Shown: positions 37,420-50,900, counted from the stretch's first letter. The stretch: 64,000 nucleotides of DNA from Apostichopus japonicus (GCF_037975245.1 NC_092569.1:30508668-30572667), one strand, 5' to 3'. Made by a program: numbers and translations. The notes: generated by a model not told the origin, from the sequence alone.

Positions 37420-37786
37420 AAGTGATACTACTAATCAACACTTTATAACATGCATGAACTAGTACGATACATATTATATACCGTGTAATGTACGTTATGA
37501 TCTATTCTACACTATCAATATGTATGAACAAGTATCTAATTAACACAGTTTGGAACAGTCGAAGTTTGTCAGTGGTATGCTATATGAACAATACTTCCTT
37601 GTGAAGTGATACTACTAACCAACACTTTATAACATGCATGAACTAGTACAATACATATTATATACCGTGAAATGTACGGTATGATCTATTCTACACTATC
37701 AATATGTATGTACAAATATCTTATTAACACAGTTTGGAACATTCGAAGTTTGTCAGTGGTATGCTATATGAACAATACTTCCTTGT
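37420..37786. repeat. 184-bp tandem duplication
   Basis: Two consecutive units begin AGTGATACTACTAA at 37,421 and 37,605 and end TATATGAACAATACTTCCTT; they differ at only a few positions, so the duplication is young. Confidence 0.85.
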
Positions 37787-39469
37787 TTTATGATGCCTAC
37801 GTCACACCCTGTTTGCGGAATCGAGTATCCTCACATCTGATTGAATAAACATGTCAGCTGTTTTGTTGGGCTTTCACTGAATGTTTATTATCTGTAAAAA
37901 TTACATCCATACTGACTGTAAACAATAAAAAAATCGTTGTCATTTATATAAGATATTGAATCTAAGGAGCTTGTTTTGACATTTAAAAAGGTACACTGAT
38001 ATCAGATTACAAACCTCTCTTTCAATTAAAATATTATTTTAATTTGTAACAAGAAAGGCTCAAGGGGCTTTAAAACTAGTAAAGAATGCAGAGGAGAGAC
38101 GAGTGGTCGAGGAGAAGGCTAGACGTGGGACCTTATTCGTTCCCACGGCAGCAAACCAAACGTAAAAGTTTTCTAAAAAAAACATTCTAGTTCAGCTGAA
38201 TTATTTCAGATGATCTACAGCGATGCGCATGCTGCGAAAATTCTGTCACTTTTTTCCACCTTCTTTAAATGACTGCCATTTCGTCATTTTTCATTCGATT
38301 TGACTGATCGTTTGTCAGAGGTTCGAGTGACTTCATCTTCTTTATATGCAATCATATTTGTTAGGTCATTTGAGTTCAAAAGAGATCCTTTTCTGATCCT
38401 CCTAGAAATGTCGTCCAAATCTGCTGAAATATTGTGGAAATAATGTTTGAATAATGGTGAACCAAAGTTGTTTGGAGGAAATGTTTGTTTCGTCATCTAT
38501 GGGCCCAAAACCGGGCCTTCTGTGTGTAATGTTGGCCACAGATCATATGCAGTGAGCATGAAATTTGTTTCACAACTATTTACTATTCATGACCAGCTTG
38601 CGTTTTATGTGAGTAGCAAAATGTCTTCCAACTTAATTTTACCGTAATTTTGGGAAATAATTCCACCCGTGGGAGACTTCATCATGTCAAATATTTAGTT
38701 TCTATGCAGGCTTTCTATCTACTTCGATGGCATACTCTGTACAAGGACTACTTGGCAGATTTGCAATTTGAACTTTTTCACGGTTGTATGTGGAATATGT
38801 GAGAATGACCTGTATTGTTGGAGCCGATTTTCTCTGCGGTACGTCGATTGTAAACAAGTTGAAGGTCGTTCTATTATTTTATAGGGGCAATTTTAGGACA
38901 GCGCAATTTAAACGTGATATCCACAACATTTTAGCAGACTTAGCAGAGGAATACTTTTTTTTTTGGTTTGCGTTCTAATATTGCATGAATTAAAACTACG
39001 AAGTACATATACTGTTGGTTCTTTGTTTTTGCAATGGGGCAAAGTTAATCCCTAGTAATTAGTATAACGAAATATTGTATACAATATGTTCGTGACAGTG
39101 TTTCCAAGCAAAACAGGAGATGGAGGAAGGAAATGAAACCCGATGTGCTGCTTTGTCTTACTTTTTTGCACAAACAAATGAATAAACCGCTCAAAAATGT
39201 TGTCATTTCTCAGCGTTGCTGCTCTAGTTGGTTACTTGCTGGTAGCAAAGGATACTCAGCCATGTTTTTTGCGGGTGTGCGGGTGTCGGTGTGTGCGCTT
39301 CTGTGACACTTGCGTGGGTCCGCGATATCTCCAAACGGAGTGATGGTTATTTGTCATACTTTCTATGTAGATGTATTATAGTATGAAGTTGTGATCCATC
39401 TTTCTTGGCAATGACCTTATGAATACTAATGTGGTGATTGGATCAAACGTAAAAATCTTTACATTACTA

Positions 39470-40060
39470 TAACTCCAAAACCGTGATTCTGACTGTAGAT
39501 AACTTGGGATGTTGTTGTTGGTTAATAACTAGCCCATGTAGGCCCAGATTTACATTTCCACATAAAATGCATTTCGGGACGCATTCTTTTGGCCCGAGTT
39601 TGTGGGCCCCAATATTTTTGGGACCATTTAGGCCCACTATTTCTTTACATTGCAATAACTTCGCAACCGTAGGTCGAATTTTAGCCAAACCTAGAATACA
39701 GTTGTTGGTTAATAGCTCGTACATTTAGGCCATCTTGGCCCAAACAAATCCGGGCCCGTTTTTGGGCCGGGTGGCCCAAATTTTTTTCCACGTCAAAAGC
39801 ATGTTGAGGCACATTGTATGGGCCCAAATACTTGTAGGACCACTTGGGCCCACATTTTGGAGGGTCCAATTTTTTTGGGGAAACTATATTTTGAGCCACT
39901 TTGAGTCAAATATATTAGTGACCTTTTAGGCGCAAAATATTATCGGGACCCAATTTTTTGGGAGGTGCCAAATTTTTAATTTGCAATAACTCCACAACCT
40001 TAAATCAGACTGTAACCAAACTTGGAGTTAGTTGATAGCTGGTATGTGTGGGCATAAATA
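39470..40060. repeat. Degenerate GGCCCA-rich long tandem repeat
   Basis: Three imperfect units start with ATAACTCC or ATAACTTCG plus an ACCGT/ACCTT context (about 39,470, 39,656, 39,985), each followed by a GTTGGTTAATAGCT-like motif. The interior is studded with GGCCCA and TTTGGGCCC. Open frames on both strands come from this repetition. Confidence 0.65.
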
Positions 40061-41015
40061 TTTTGCTATTGATTGATGACATAAAACACTTAAAGATATC
40101 ACTTAGCAAGATACAGTAGCGCCTATTGAATTCTTCTTTATCACTCGTTCCATATAGTGTGTATCGTAATAGTCAACGCAAAAAGAATAATTTGAGTGAT
40201 ATTAATATTTCAATAGCCGTTCCGGCTTTCAAGATATTCAATGTTAAAGTGTACTATATCTCCGGATACTCCTTACGTTAGTGTTAAATTGATGATGGCG
40301 AGTCCCGCGTATTACGGGACTGAATGTTCGGAACCAAATAATTTCCCTTTAACTTTATGTAAACGAGGTAGAATTCTTGGATAACTTTCAATACCACTTT
40401 TGCTGGAAAACAAAATGAAATGAAGTATCATGGTTGCCTTTGTACTGTTTGATCTGATGACATCACAAGGAAATAGATATTGACGTATCGATAAAGTGTC
40501 ATCAGATTCTTTAATACATGAAACTGAGGCGTTTTGTTATTGACCTTAGTGATTATCTGTGTTATTGCATGCTAAAGGAGCTATATGACACAAGGCTGTT
40601 ATATAAAAATCCGATTTAAACCCACCCCACCCCAATACACCGTTACACTTAATTATGGCAGAAATTAACCCCTTAAACAGAATATAAGATTGAACAGGAA
40701 CGTATTTGATATTGACTAAAACTTCAATTCAACAATTATACTTACAAAGCGAAAGAAAAACACGAGATGCAATTAAATGAGAAGTGTGTCTACACAATCC
40801 ATGAAACATTTTGGCTACACGAGTACGTTTCGTGTTTAATTTGAAGAGCCCCCTCTATTTGCTTCCGGAAGGTACACATGTCATAGCCATCACTCCGTGC
40901 TTATAATTGATATTAGTTTATTCAACGTATTTCTATAAATATTTAAACAAAATTCAAAAAAATATTATCGTAATCACTTATTCAACCTTTTAAATTTGTC
41001 GGAATGTTATAAACG

Positions 41016-41018
<3 letters not shown>

Positions 41019-41069
<51 letters not shown>
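41019..41069. repeat. (AT)n microsatellite
   Basis: About 50 bp of uninterrupted AT dinucleotides. Confidence 0.95.
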
Positions 41070-41071
<2 letters not shown>

Positions 41072-41085
41072 TTTTGATATGTTGA

Positions 41086-41345
41086 TATAAATTCGGACAT
41101 ACTCCTATTATATGTGACATGCTTATATTATTTTGGGACATTTTGCACCAAATGGCGTGAATTCAAATGCCAAAATGTTCTCTACAAATATGATATTAGC
41201 AGTTACATTCGACATGTTCATCTAATTTTTCGACACTCTAATATTATTTTGGAAATGCTCATTTTATTTTTGGACATACTTATATAAATTTCGACATACC
41301 TATATAAACTTGGACATACTCCTATTTGGACATGCTTTTATTGTT
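41086..41345. repeat. Degenerate GGACAT minisatellite
   Basis: Irregular repeats of a unit like TTGGACATACTCCTAT or TCGACATACCTATATAA, about 20-30 nt apart, adjoining the AT tract. Confidence 0.55.
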
Positions 41346-42608
41346 TTGGACATTACACGTATGGCGTTCCGTACTACGACCAGTGTAAAAGTAAATTTGT
41401 CGGAACATTCTCCGACTTTTTGAAGCACGAATGGTTACAAATTGAGTGGCTGTCGTCATAATTGGAAGAGCCCCCTCAATTCGATTTGAAGAGTGCACGC
41501 ATCACGGGAGAATCTTTACATAGTTTTCTGAAATATGTATTGATAGAATTGATAAGCAAATATTGAAAGAAATATTTTTCCAGCAATTTTTAGCAATATC
41601 CGTCAATATTAATTTCACAATATATTCAATAAGAATACTTTGTCGGAACATTTTTAGGTTGTTATCAATTTGCTCTAGTGGGCTGATACGTGAAGGTTAA
41701 GTATTATGGAAAATGGTCCGGTAAAGTCCCCAAAAGTATACTCATAAGTCTACTTAAATGGTAACGTATAACATCTTGTTCTTTGAGGGTGAAGATACGA
41801 CCCGCCTAAATGTGAATCTTTCAGAAATTTCTCTGCCGTTTTAATTAGAAATACTACAATAAAAAACAATAAACATGTTTATGAGTCATCTCAAAGCAAT
41901 GTTAGTGTTAACAGTCTTGTTGGCATTGACAGGATTATACGTCGAGTCCGTTTATCTTGCTCTTAATTGTTAACATTTGTTCAGTGTGAAGTAATACTGG
42001 TTCCATATATTAAGGTATAAACCACAGTCAGTTTTTTATATTGCATTATCTTTTCGTTGTAGTATTTGGCATCCATAAGTTAACACAAAGTCATGATATA
42101 TTAGAAAATATTCTAGTCACATTTTAGATGCTCTGATTGTAGGAAAGAGCGGATGGGATGCTCTCAATGAAATATGCGGGTATTAGAGACTTTGCTATAA
42201 TTTTTCCACTCTTTTAGCCTTTCTTTAGTTGATGTTTTCTAAAAAATATCTTCTTTCTACACTGTTAAAACACTGGGTAAAAAAATTGTTGGGCAAGTAC
42301 CCGTTCAACTGTGTTGGTCAAATAGTGCCCAATTTATACATAAAAATGATCGAATCGCAGATTAGTTTGTTTACCCATCGAGTTGGTAAACTTCTTGCTC
42401 ATATTTGTCCACATGTTGGTCTTTTCTGTCATCGTAATCGTATGTTGGGCGAAATTTCGGTTCTTTATACCATACGCTGGGCAAGCATTCGGCTTTACCT
42501 TGGCGACGTTTACCAACGTTGGGCAACTTTGAATGCAAAGTGTGCTTGAGCGCGCGTGCACGACGAAGGGTTACATATTCCGTCGAGTTGACAGCCTCAA
42601 AAGTCGAA

Positions 42609-44571
42609 ATGGAAGATCTACTCAAGAGCTGGGGGTTGTTTGTTCCCGACATAGTTCAGTCTATGGAAGGTAATCATTTCAGTGAAGGGATTGAAGTAAT
42701 CGGAATAAACTGGGACGATTCTTTCACACAATTTTCATCAACATTTTGTACTCCTATGCTAGGCCTAGTAGTAATACTAACGTTAGCGTATAGAGCCTAT
42801 ACAGTAGTGTAGCCTATCACAGTGACAAAAGGATACCTGTATATCGACGTACGTACTATATGCCTAGCCTAGATTACTTAAGCGAGTCATACTCCTACTA
42901 GGCTAGTTAAGGTTAAGTGTGGAGTTCGAACTTCCAATAACCTTTTCTATCCTTTTAATAAGCCTATGGTGATCCGTGGTTGAAATCTTGGGCTTATGTT
43001 TACAATGTGTATCGTTTTTATTATGCTACAGTGGCAAGCTACAGTAGCTTCAGCATATTACGGTAATTTCTTAGTGTTTATTGTAGATAATATAGAAACT
43101 AGGTCAAATGACAATAAATTAAGTCAGCAGAGGTCAAACAATGACCTTTAACCATATTGCCTCAGGAACAACCAGGTTGATGATGTTAAGTATGTTCTGT
43201 ATATTTCCAATATTGAATACAGGATCACTATCTTTCTTTGAATGGGAGGGGGGTCTCCCAGCTACTTACCTACCCTATGGTTTCTAACCTGATGACTATT
43301 GAATTTGGTATTTACTTCCCGATAGACTATTATATTACAACAACCATTGATTTTGAGGTTTTTATGCTTTGCTAAATTTGGCATTTTGGTTTTCACTTGC
43401 AGAGGAGAAGGACAACCTGTCATTGCTCATGTTACCACTTATTTTTGGGACCAGGAGCAAGGCCAAAACTGGAAGACGATCAGCGGCAACAGATCATGCT
43501 TCATCATTTATGAATTAAAAAGGGTATGTCTAAATGCATTATTCATATCAGCTGCTGACTTTGCTTGTAATCAGCTAGGGTACTCTATCTTGATGGCCTC
43601 ACTCCACTCAGGTGAAAATGTGAACTTGTGAGGAACCTGAGCAAAACCCTGTGTGGATTACAAAGACTGCAGCAACTTACTCTCCAGGATTGTTGGAGAA
43701 TTGTGACAGGCTCCACTGATCTGTAAAACCCTTAAAGCTGTATTTTCATCATTATTGTTATTGTTGCTGTTCTTCTTTTTTTTGTTCTTGTTCTTCTTGT
43801 CGTCGTTTTTGGTGGTAGTAGTAGTATTAGTATCAGTAGTATTAAGTGTAGTATTGCTATTGCTGGGCATTGGATTGTGAAAAATCCCTGAGTTCAAAAC
43901 TAGCATGTACCCATTGTGATCTACATTTATATTTCGAATGGGAAGGAGGTGCCAACTAATGCCCTACGACAATCTTCTTGTTCACTTAGATGATCTTAAG
44001 CCAGTTAAGTCCCTCCAAACTAATTCTACATATGAATCAGTGGTGTGTTGGTATCATCCTACTGGTTAGACATATCAAAAGGGAGCGTTTCCATTTTTAA
44101 TTCATACTACAAGTTCAATAACATATTTTTGATATGCATAAAGTAAATGGTTTTGGCTGTAATATAGAACACACCAGAAATAAATCAATTTGAACATGGA
44201 ATACTAAAAGCTACTTTTCATTGCTTCTATTGGTTTCACAGGAGCACACCCATTTGCCTTCATACTTACAGGGAATAAGCAGTGAATGAAGATCTCAGCC
44301 TTTCATCCTTGGGTTTTACTCAGACTTCAAGCTGACACCATCACAAGTGTTTGTTATCTTGGAGAGGCACGCAGTGAGCGTGCAGACACTCTCTGAAGGA
44401 GTCGACATCTGCTATAAAGCACACTACATATTCAACTTGCAGTACCAGCACCACTGCCGAAATGTTTGGGATTTCATTGAAAGTTGCATATATAAACAAT
44501 CAAGAATGAAGAATCTTTCCTCCTCCATCCGGTCTTTCAGAGCTTTCATGAAGAATGCTGCCAGTCCTTAA
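42609..44571 (+). pseudogene. Remnant of a SAMD3-like multi-exon gene inside the 5.1-kb element
   Basis: Three pieces are visible on the plus strand. At 42,609-42,669 MEDLLKSWGLFVPDIVQSME, like the start of a SAM domain, ends at a GTAATC donor. Near 43,406-43,520 a frame with KDNLSLLMLPLIFGTRSK stops early. At about 44,250-44,571 HPFAFILTGNKQ, a stop, then GVDICYKAHYIFNLQYQHHC and VWDFIESCIYK resemble the C-terminal part of SAM-domain-containing (SAMD3-like) proteins of fish and invertebrates. Stops and missing exons indicate decay. The family name rests on remembered motif resemblance only. Confidence 0.4.
43740..43860 (+). repeat. Imperfect trinucleotide repeat
   Basis: Runs of TTR, TTC and GTA triplets; the minus strand would encode poly-Asn/Lys, an artefact of the repeat. 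Confidence 0.8.
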
Positions 44572-46939
44572 ACAGTTTATCACCTGGCTCGGAGCCTTTT
44601 TTCCTCGAGGTATCATAATGGGATACATATCCAAAGCCATAATACCACTGTTTCAAACTTCGACACAAATTACAAGGTGTCTAGAAATTCATTTTTGAAG
44701 CATGCATTTATCATGGAATTGGTTAAAAAAAAGTGGATGATACGAGTATATGTAGGTTACATTTGTGTTATGAACGTGCTGAAATGGGCAGTTGCCGTGA
44801 TTTTACGGCTAATTAATGAACTATTAGCTACTGTACCACTTAAGTTAAGATATTTCGCAGAACTAGTCCATAGGAATTTTTATGTACAACTCAACATCTA
44901 GATTTGAACTTACTCTGTAATTGTATTCACTTAAATCAAAATGACAACATTATTAAGGGCACCCATGAAAGGCAGAGCTTCATGCACAATGTGACTGCAA
45001 ATGTAATTTTGAAACTTACTCTTGATTTGCACCACCAATTAAAATTCTTCCAGCAACTACTGTGTGATGAGCTAGTGTACAATCAACTGACATACTTGTG
45101 CTCTTTCTATCCACTATTTTTACATTTTTACATATGTAGAATAGACCCTTCCCCCTCCCCCATCTCAATGTAATGAACTTGCAAACATTCCCTTAGCCTG
45201 TGTTACCTTGTATATTTGGAAACTGAAAGGAAACTGAACAGTGTGCCTTACGTGATTAATTTGCATAAGAATATCAGTATAAAATGCATATCAATTAAAT
45301 TTTACCTTGAAGTTATTCCTCAATGTGTCCTTTTCAGATATAATAGGCACCTTAGCAGATTTCTCTCAATGCTTCACAGGATTTATTGATTTTCTCCAAA
45401 AAGTTTAAATTCTTCAGTTCTCTGCGTGACTTACGTGACAAATGTTGAGGGCGATATAATTCGCAATGGGAAAGCATTAATGTTTCGCAGTGGTGACAGA
45501 ATTTATTTTGGGTTTTCAAAGTTCAGGAACTATAGGCTTCTAAATTAACTACAGACTTGTACTGAACATGATATTGAAAACAAGTGTAAAATTTCGCTCT
45601 GAGTTGTGTCTTACGTCATGTGGAATGGTCCTAAAGAATGTTATCAGTTTTTAAATCATATGAACATTGTATAGCTTGCTTCACAGCACAGAAACACAGA
45701 AATTAGCATAGCAATATATCAAAATTTGCGGATCTTTGTTTTAATTATCATGAAGAACATTTTCAAAGACATTTTTTGGCCAGCCCTCATATCTCCTTTA
45801 ATTCCATTATTCATTTGAACAAAAGTTTAAAAGTGTTCCATTCATGTTCATCAAAAAAAGAGACTTTTCCTATTCAACAATTTAAAGATGGCTAGTTATG
45901 TAGTAATCATTTTGTGGAAAATGTTTTGCCAATATCATTAGATTGTGGAAGACAATTGTTCAAGTGCAAAAGAGATTGCTGTAAATTTTGTAAATTCAAC
46001 TTTGTACATGGTTCCACATAATTATTAATTAATTAATGATGAGTTTAAACGACTCCAAAGGAAATAAGTGATTAGCTATGGTCAGAAAACATAGGTCCTA
46101 ACATAGATCTAGAGAGGGAGTGAGTCTGACCACAGCAAATTTCCATTTCCTAAACAAGAAAAGACAGCAAGGGCAGTACTGGGCTGAAGGCAGTAAGCAT
46201 TTAGGTACAAGAACATTGCTGACAACCTGCTTTGCTTCCTGTTTAACTATAGTATGGAGCTTTACACCCCTTGATTGCAGCCCATTTTGATCCACCCTTG
46301 CATTGGTTAAATATTAATTTTAACCAGTACACTTTCAGACATGGGTACTCCAGAAATGAAGGGTGTATATGTGCTTTTGATCCACATTACTGAAACTTTT
46401 GGGGTTAAACTTAAGTTAAAAGGTTAAAATATTAATGCAAAGTTGGTGTATGATGTACAAGGGAGATTTTAGTTCTCATGGCAAGGAATCACAAAGCCAT
46501 TGGCATTTTTTCCATAAAATTTATCTTGTGGGATTCTTAAGAAAATTGAGGCCACAAATGTTAATGTCACTTTAGGGAAGGTTGTTTTCAGATCAAAATG
46601 AGTTTCCAAGGAATGTGCGTGAACCATACATAAATGAAACATATGGCTTCATTAATTAATTTATTTCAGTTCATACCCTTGTTTCAAGAATACCTGAATT
46701 TAAGACTTCTTATATCAAATTATACTGTTCAGTCAACAATAAGTTTCTTCAACCATTATAGTTATATGTCTTCTTCAAGTTCAGTTCATTCAACAATAAG
46801 TTTATTCACCCATGATAGTAATATATGTCTTCTTCAAGGTCAGTGAATAAAGGTGTTCCATGTATTACAAAATACAGTATCTTTCTTCATTTCAAAGGAT
46901 GTGATGTCTTAGATTTTTTAGAATTCCAACAGTTCTTTT

Positions 46940-47330
46940 CCATTATTGCCCAACACGATCTAAGAAACCCCAACAGTTGGAAGTGGTTCAGGATTAACCC
47001 AACATTTGGTTGTTGCAAATGCCCAACAAAATCCATGAGTTGTCCAACAATTGGGACAAATTTAGTATACACCCAACAGGTGGCTAAATGAACTGCTCAA
47101 CAGATGGATACATTACTGGTGCCTTAACCCATACGTTGGTTAAATGATTTGCCCAACAAAATGAATGACCCACCCAACAGTTGAGGAAATGGCTAACCTG
47201 AACAGTTGGGTAATTCCCCTCCCAACTGTTGAGAATTTATTATACCTATTTGGGTTGGTCAATTTTTGCCCAACTTTTGAGGTTGCTGAATACATGCCCA
47301 ACGTTGGTTAAAAAGTTGGGTAAATTTTGC
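46940..47330. repeat. CCCAACA/GTTGG subterminal repeat array
   Basis: At least a dozen copies of CCAAC and GTTGG words, often paired as CCAACAGTTGG palindromes, spaced 20-40 nt at the right end of the 5.1-kb element. The left end has a sparser set. Such arrays commonly bind a transposase; that role is inferred. Confidence 0.6.
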
Positions 47331-47350
47331 CCATTATTTTTAACAGTGTA

Positions 47351-47863
47351 TTGACGAAGACTCAAGGTTTACTCCTATACTTCCTACTTAGAAATTGCTT
47401 GAATTAATACATGAATCGAAACTTGGAGTTCAGAGAAATTAAAATGTTTCAAACGATACCAGAAATTCGGTGACGAAAATGTGTTTTATATATAAACGCC
47501 AGTTCTTTGAGTAATCTACAAGACTCCTCTATATGTTGTTTAATACGAGGGAATGGAGTCGGAATTTTTAAATCTCAAGGGGTTGCCTAATATTTCTTAT
47601 ATTGGTTATATGTTTAAGACAGTAGTTAAGCTTTAAATATTTGCTGAACTGGAAGGTGATTGGTGCGGATGATCATGTGTTTATAGACCTTAACCAGCAA
47701 TTCGGAGAAGGAAGAATTCTACATTTGGGACAATCAATCAGATGAAAAAAAAAATGAGTTAGGGTAAAAAGACAGTTATGTAGACTAATGACAAAGTTAG
47801 TGAGACTGACTGTGTTTAAACCTTTGAAAAATAACTCATTAAAGGAGTCGCCCGGAATATCTC
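47351..47863. other. Downstream flank of gene C
   Basis: Collinear with A near 1,925-2,140 and 4,423-4,652, without the A-specific composite element. No AATAAA homologous to those of A and B remains. Confidence 0.55.
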
Positions 47864-47994
47864 TTATATGATCACTTCGTGTGAATATAAACCACCTCTG
47901 TGTTTTTCTGCGCAATCGAAGGTACTCGATCCATCATTGTTTTGATCGTGCGTACTAAATCCATATCCTGAATTTGCTGCCATTGCGTTATTAC
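47864..47994 (-). CDS. Gene C exon 10: truncated FReD 2 C-terminus
   Basis: 131 nt. After FSTHDQNNDGS and CAEKHRGG the homology to A and B stops at about 47,891 and the frame reads LYSHEVII then TAA. The sequence beyond the junction matches what lies about 1 kb further downstream in gene A (around 4,590-4,652), so an internal deletion removed the rest. Confidence 0.75.
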
Positions 47995-50900
47995 CTAGAA
48001 GGAAATAAACAAATACTTAATGAAGTTATATTTTTTTCAAGTCTTGTTATTTGCATACTGGACGTTATTAAACTACCGGGGTTAGTTTGCTGTAATTGTC
48101 GGTTGTTAGTGCGTTTGTTGTTGTGTTAGTTCATGCTTGGATTTGACTTTAATTTAAGTTTTTTCATATAGAAGTTCTTGAGCTTTCCCAAATAGGTGTC
48201 AATTTCCGGTCAATTTTGACGATTTTCTTTGGGAGCCTTAGTTCATAAATCGTTCATAAATAAATAATATATATTTGATATAAATAGTAAACGCTATGGT
48301 ACTTTTCAATTTTGTGACGAATATTATTTAGTAAAGCGTTTAAAGGTAAATTGTGTCATGAGTAGAAATGTAAACAGCAAATTCTTTGTAGTACTTCAAT
48401 TTCTGACAAATGAAATGTGTAGTTTTGCTTTTTAAACTACTAGGTTTTCAAATAAGAAGAAAAACATGTAAAGTGTTGGAATTTCTCATCTTTGTCACCA
48501 TCATCTTTGTGGAACGTCTTAGCTTGCATCTGACGTTTTTACATCCTTTTGATCATTAAAAAATAATAAGATACCTACATTTATTATTATACATTTATAC
48601 ATATAAGAAATAATGCAGGTAGTGCCATTTGGAAATGTAAAACGAACAATTTTCTTGACTGATCTCTCACAAAAACGTCCGAATTATTTGATATTTTCTA
48701 TTACCATTGTAATATGATAGGCCTCTTGATAATTCCATGAACAAATATTCAATGGTCTAATGAAACTTAATTTGTTTCTCTTTTGAAAACGGTAAAGTCA
48801 TGTTTCATGATATTTCTAGGTTCCCATGATAGTTATTTTGCCTTTCTTTTCTAAGATTGACAAAGTCTATATGAAAGTGCAAGGTCTAGTACATACCTAA
48901 GTATCTACACTATATTTGTAACATGACCTGAGTATATGTACGAGTGTAATTCCTATAGTGTGATTACAACTACAGGTAGTTATGTTAGAATAATATTATG
49001 TAATAACTAAAAGTCTGCGTATGATTGACATTTAGCACAATACATACCAGCATTTCCATTGTAGCCATCCAATGACAGTTGGTATTTGTCTCTCTCGTTA
49101 CTGATACTGAAAGATGAATAACGGGTGTGGTATGTTGATCCTTCCGTGTTTGTCTTTTCTATTAGGAGTTGGTAGTTTTTTTTATTTGTCAATTTGTATA
49201 TTTTATCGTTGCCAATCCAATGATTTCCTGTGAGACTTCCAAACCTGTTTTTGTACTCATTCCAGTTTCGATAAAAGCTGACGGATCTACTTGTACGTCG
49301 TTGCAAAATCTGTAAAGAGAATCACTTAGTTTATATATGAAAAGTAAGTAATGTATGAAATATCACATTGTACTACAATAAGCAAGATAAATTAATTGAA
49401 GGTCAATAATCCGATTTGTTTTAAACTGAAAGGAAGATGGATCATTTAATTAAATAATTGAATGATTTACTTCAAATGTTAGTCAACGAAGTCCTGTCAT
49501 ATAAGAAAACACAAGTTTAACATGGGAAAGCTATTGATTGTCAATGGCTAAACTTACTGTACAACCCCCACTAGAAAATTCACAAAAAACTTCAAACCCG
49601 GAGCTTCCAGCGGGATAAATGGTATATTTTCCGTTATTTCTTCTACCCGCTGTGTGAAGATCAGAACAATCTCTCGGTCCACTGCGGGTACATGTAGCAC
49701 CATCACCTTCAAACCATTCGTTACAGTAACATCTACGGATATCATTCCGCTCCTCGCAGGTTGCGTCTTCACTACAACTGTACCTCTCACTTGTTAGTGC
49801 GTTACTGTTGCAAGTAATCCGTAAGGAACAGTCAGAATTTATGTATGATTCACCTTCCTGGAAAGATAAATGTTAAACGACATATTCCAAATATAGTAAA
49901 ATATATGTTAATTTGTTACATTTTTAACGACTTTTGATGACACACTGGATTAAAACTAATATACGGTCATAAGCGTTTTAAAGATATTAGGTAAAGTTCA
50001 TCGTTCTGAATGTATCATAATTGCGTTGCCATATCTATGTATTTTCGCTAGGTCTAAATGAATTACAGGCAAATAATTTAAGATACCCTAAAAGATTCGT
50101 ACTGACCCTTACTACACTTCCTTTGGCAGCAACGAAGCAGTTGTGGGTGCACGTCACTCCGTCACCTTGGTAGTTTTGATTGCAGTAACATTTACGGACA
50201 CCGTTCCTCTCATCACAGGTTGCATGATCACTACACTGGTAACTCGCCTCTATTATCTGGTTGTTGCTACAAGTTGATCTTCGTGTACATCTTGAATTGA
50301 TGTAAAACTCGGCTTCCTAATATAAGATATTCAGTGAGAAAAATATAATAATAAAGGAATTTTGGATTTGCGGTTGTCACAGTGAAAGGTACAGCATTGC
50401 AAGATTGGCTGGCCAATTTCATTTTTTTCTGGCAAAGAATATCAACTTTTAAGAAAGTTTAATGCGGTCTTTGCAGCCATCTCTGGTGTTGGGGGCCTAG
50501 GGATTTAAAATTATTTTGTTTTGTTTAAAGTAGCTGTCAAATGTTGCATTCCTTGAAGGTTTATAGCCACTAAAAACTTAAAATACGTTTGAAACGCACT
50601 ATTTAGGTAAGAAGTACCCAATAATATTCTTTAAGGTTTTTAAAGGAATGCACACCCGTAGAAGTAATATTATGCTTCTGACTAAATGTAAAACATCCCT
50701 CGACTGACACTTTTGCCTGGCCTGTCGAATAAAATGGGATCCAAGGTCCCTGCCTAACCACGATGCGCTCACCACACGGTTATCTTTAAATGTAATGCGA
50801 TACTTGACAAGTTTATATAGTAAATGTTTGCATGAAATAATATGAACAATGAATTAAGAGCTAAGCATTTTAAATGGCATGAAAGAACTGTACTGACCCT

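Larger units (their letters stand above)
36734..42257. other. Upstream flank of gene B, intergenic B-C
   Basis: No gene recognised. Contains a 184-bp tandem pair, GGCCCA-rich repeats, an (AT)n tract and a GGACAT minisatellite. At about 42,040-42,240 it becomes collinear with 1,440-1,640 downstream of A, which marks the start of the C block. Confidence 0.55.
42260..47348. mobile_element. 5.1-kb DNA transposon-like element with TA target duplication
   Basis: Left end CACTGTTAAAACACTGGG at 42260; right end, in reverse complement, CACTGTTAAAAATAATGGG; both flanked by TA. The flanks rejoin into sequence collinear with about 1,640 downstream of gene A. Subterminal regions, especially 46,940-47,330, are dense in CCAAC and GTTGG words. 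Inside are scattered pieces of a SAMD3-like gene. No DDE transposase was recognised. CACTG ends are seen in CMC-type elements, but assignment is open. Confidence 0.65.

Noticed and set aside
37190-37441. 83-codon minus frame.
   Set aside because: No domain recognised and it runs into the 184-bp tandem repeat; chance cannot be excluded.
38284-38496. 70-codon minus frame with charged composition.
   Set aside because: No splice signals, partner exons or recognisable motif; left unassigned.
47673-47915. 80-codon minus frame overlapping C exon 10.
   Set aside because: It reads exon 10 in the wrong frame and crosses the deletion junction.
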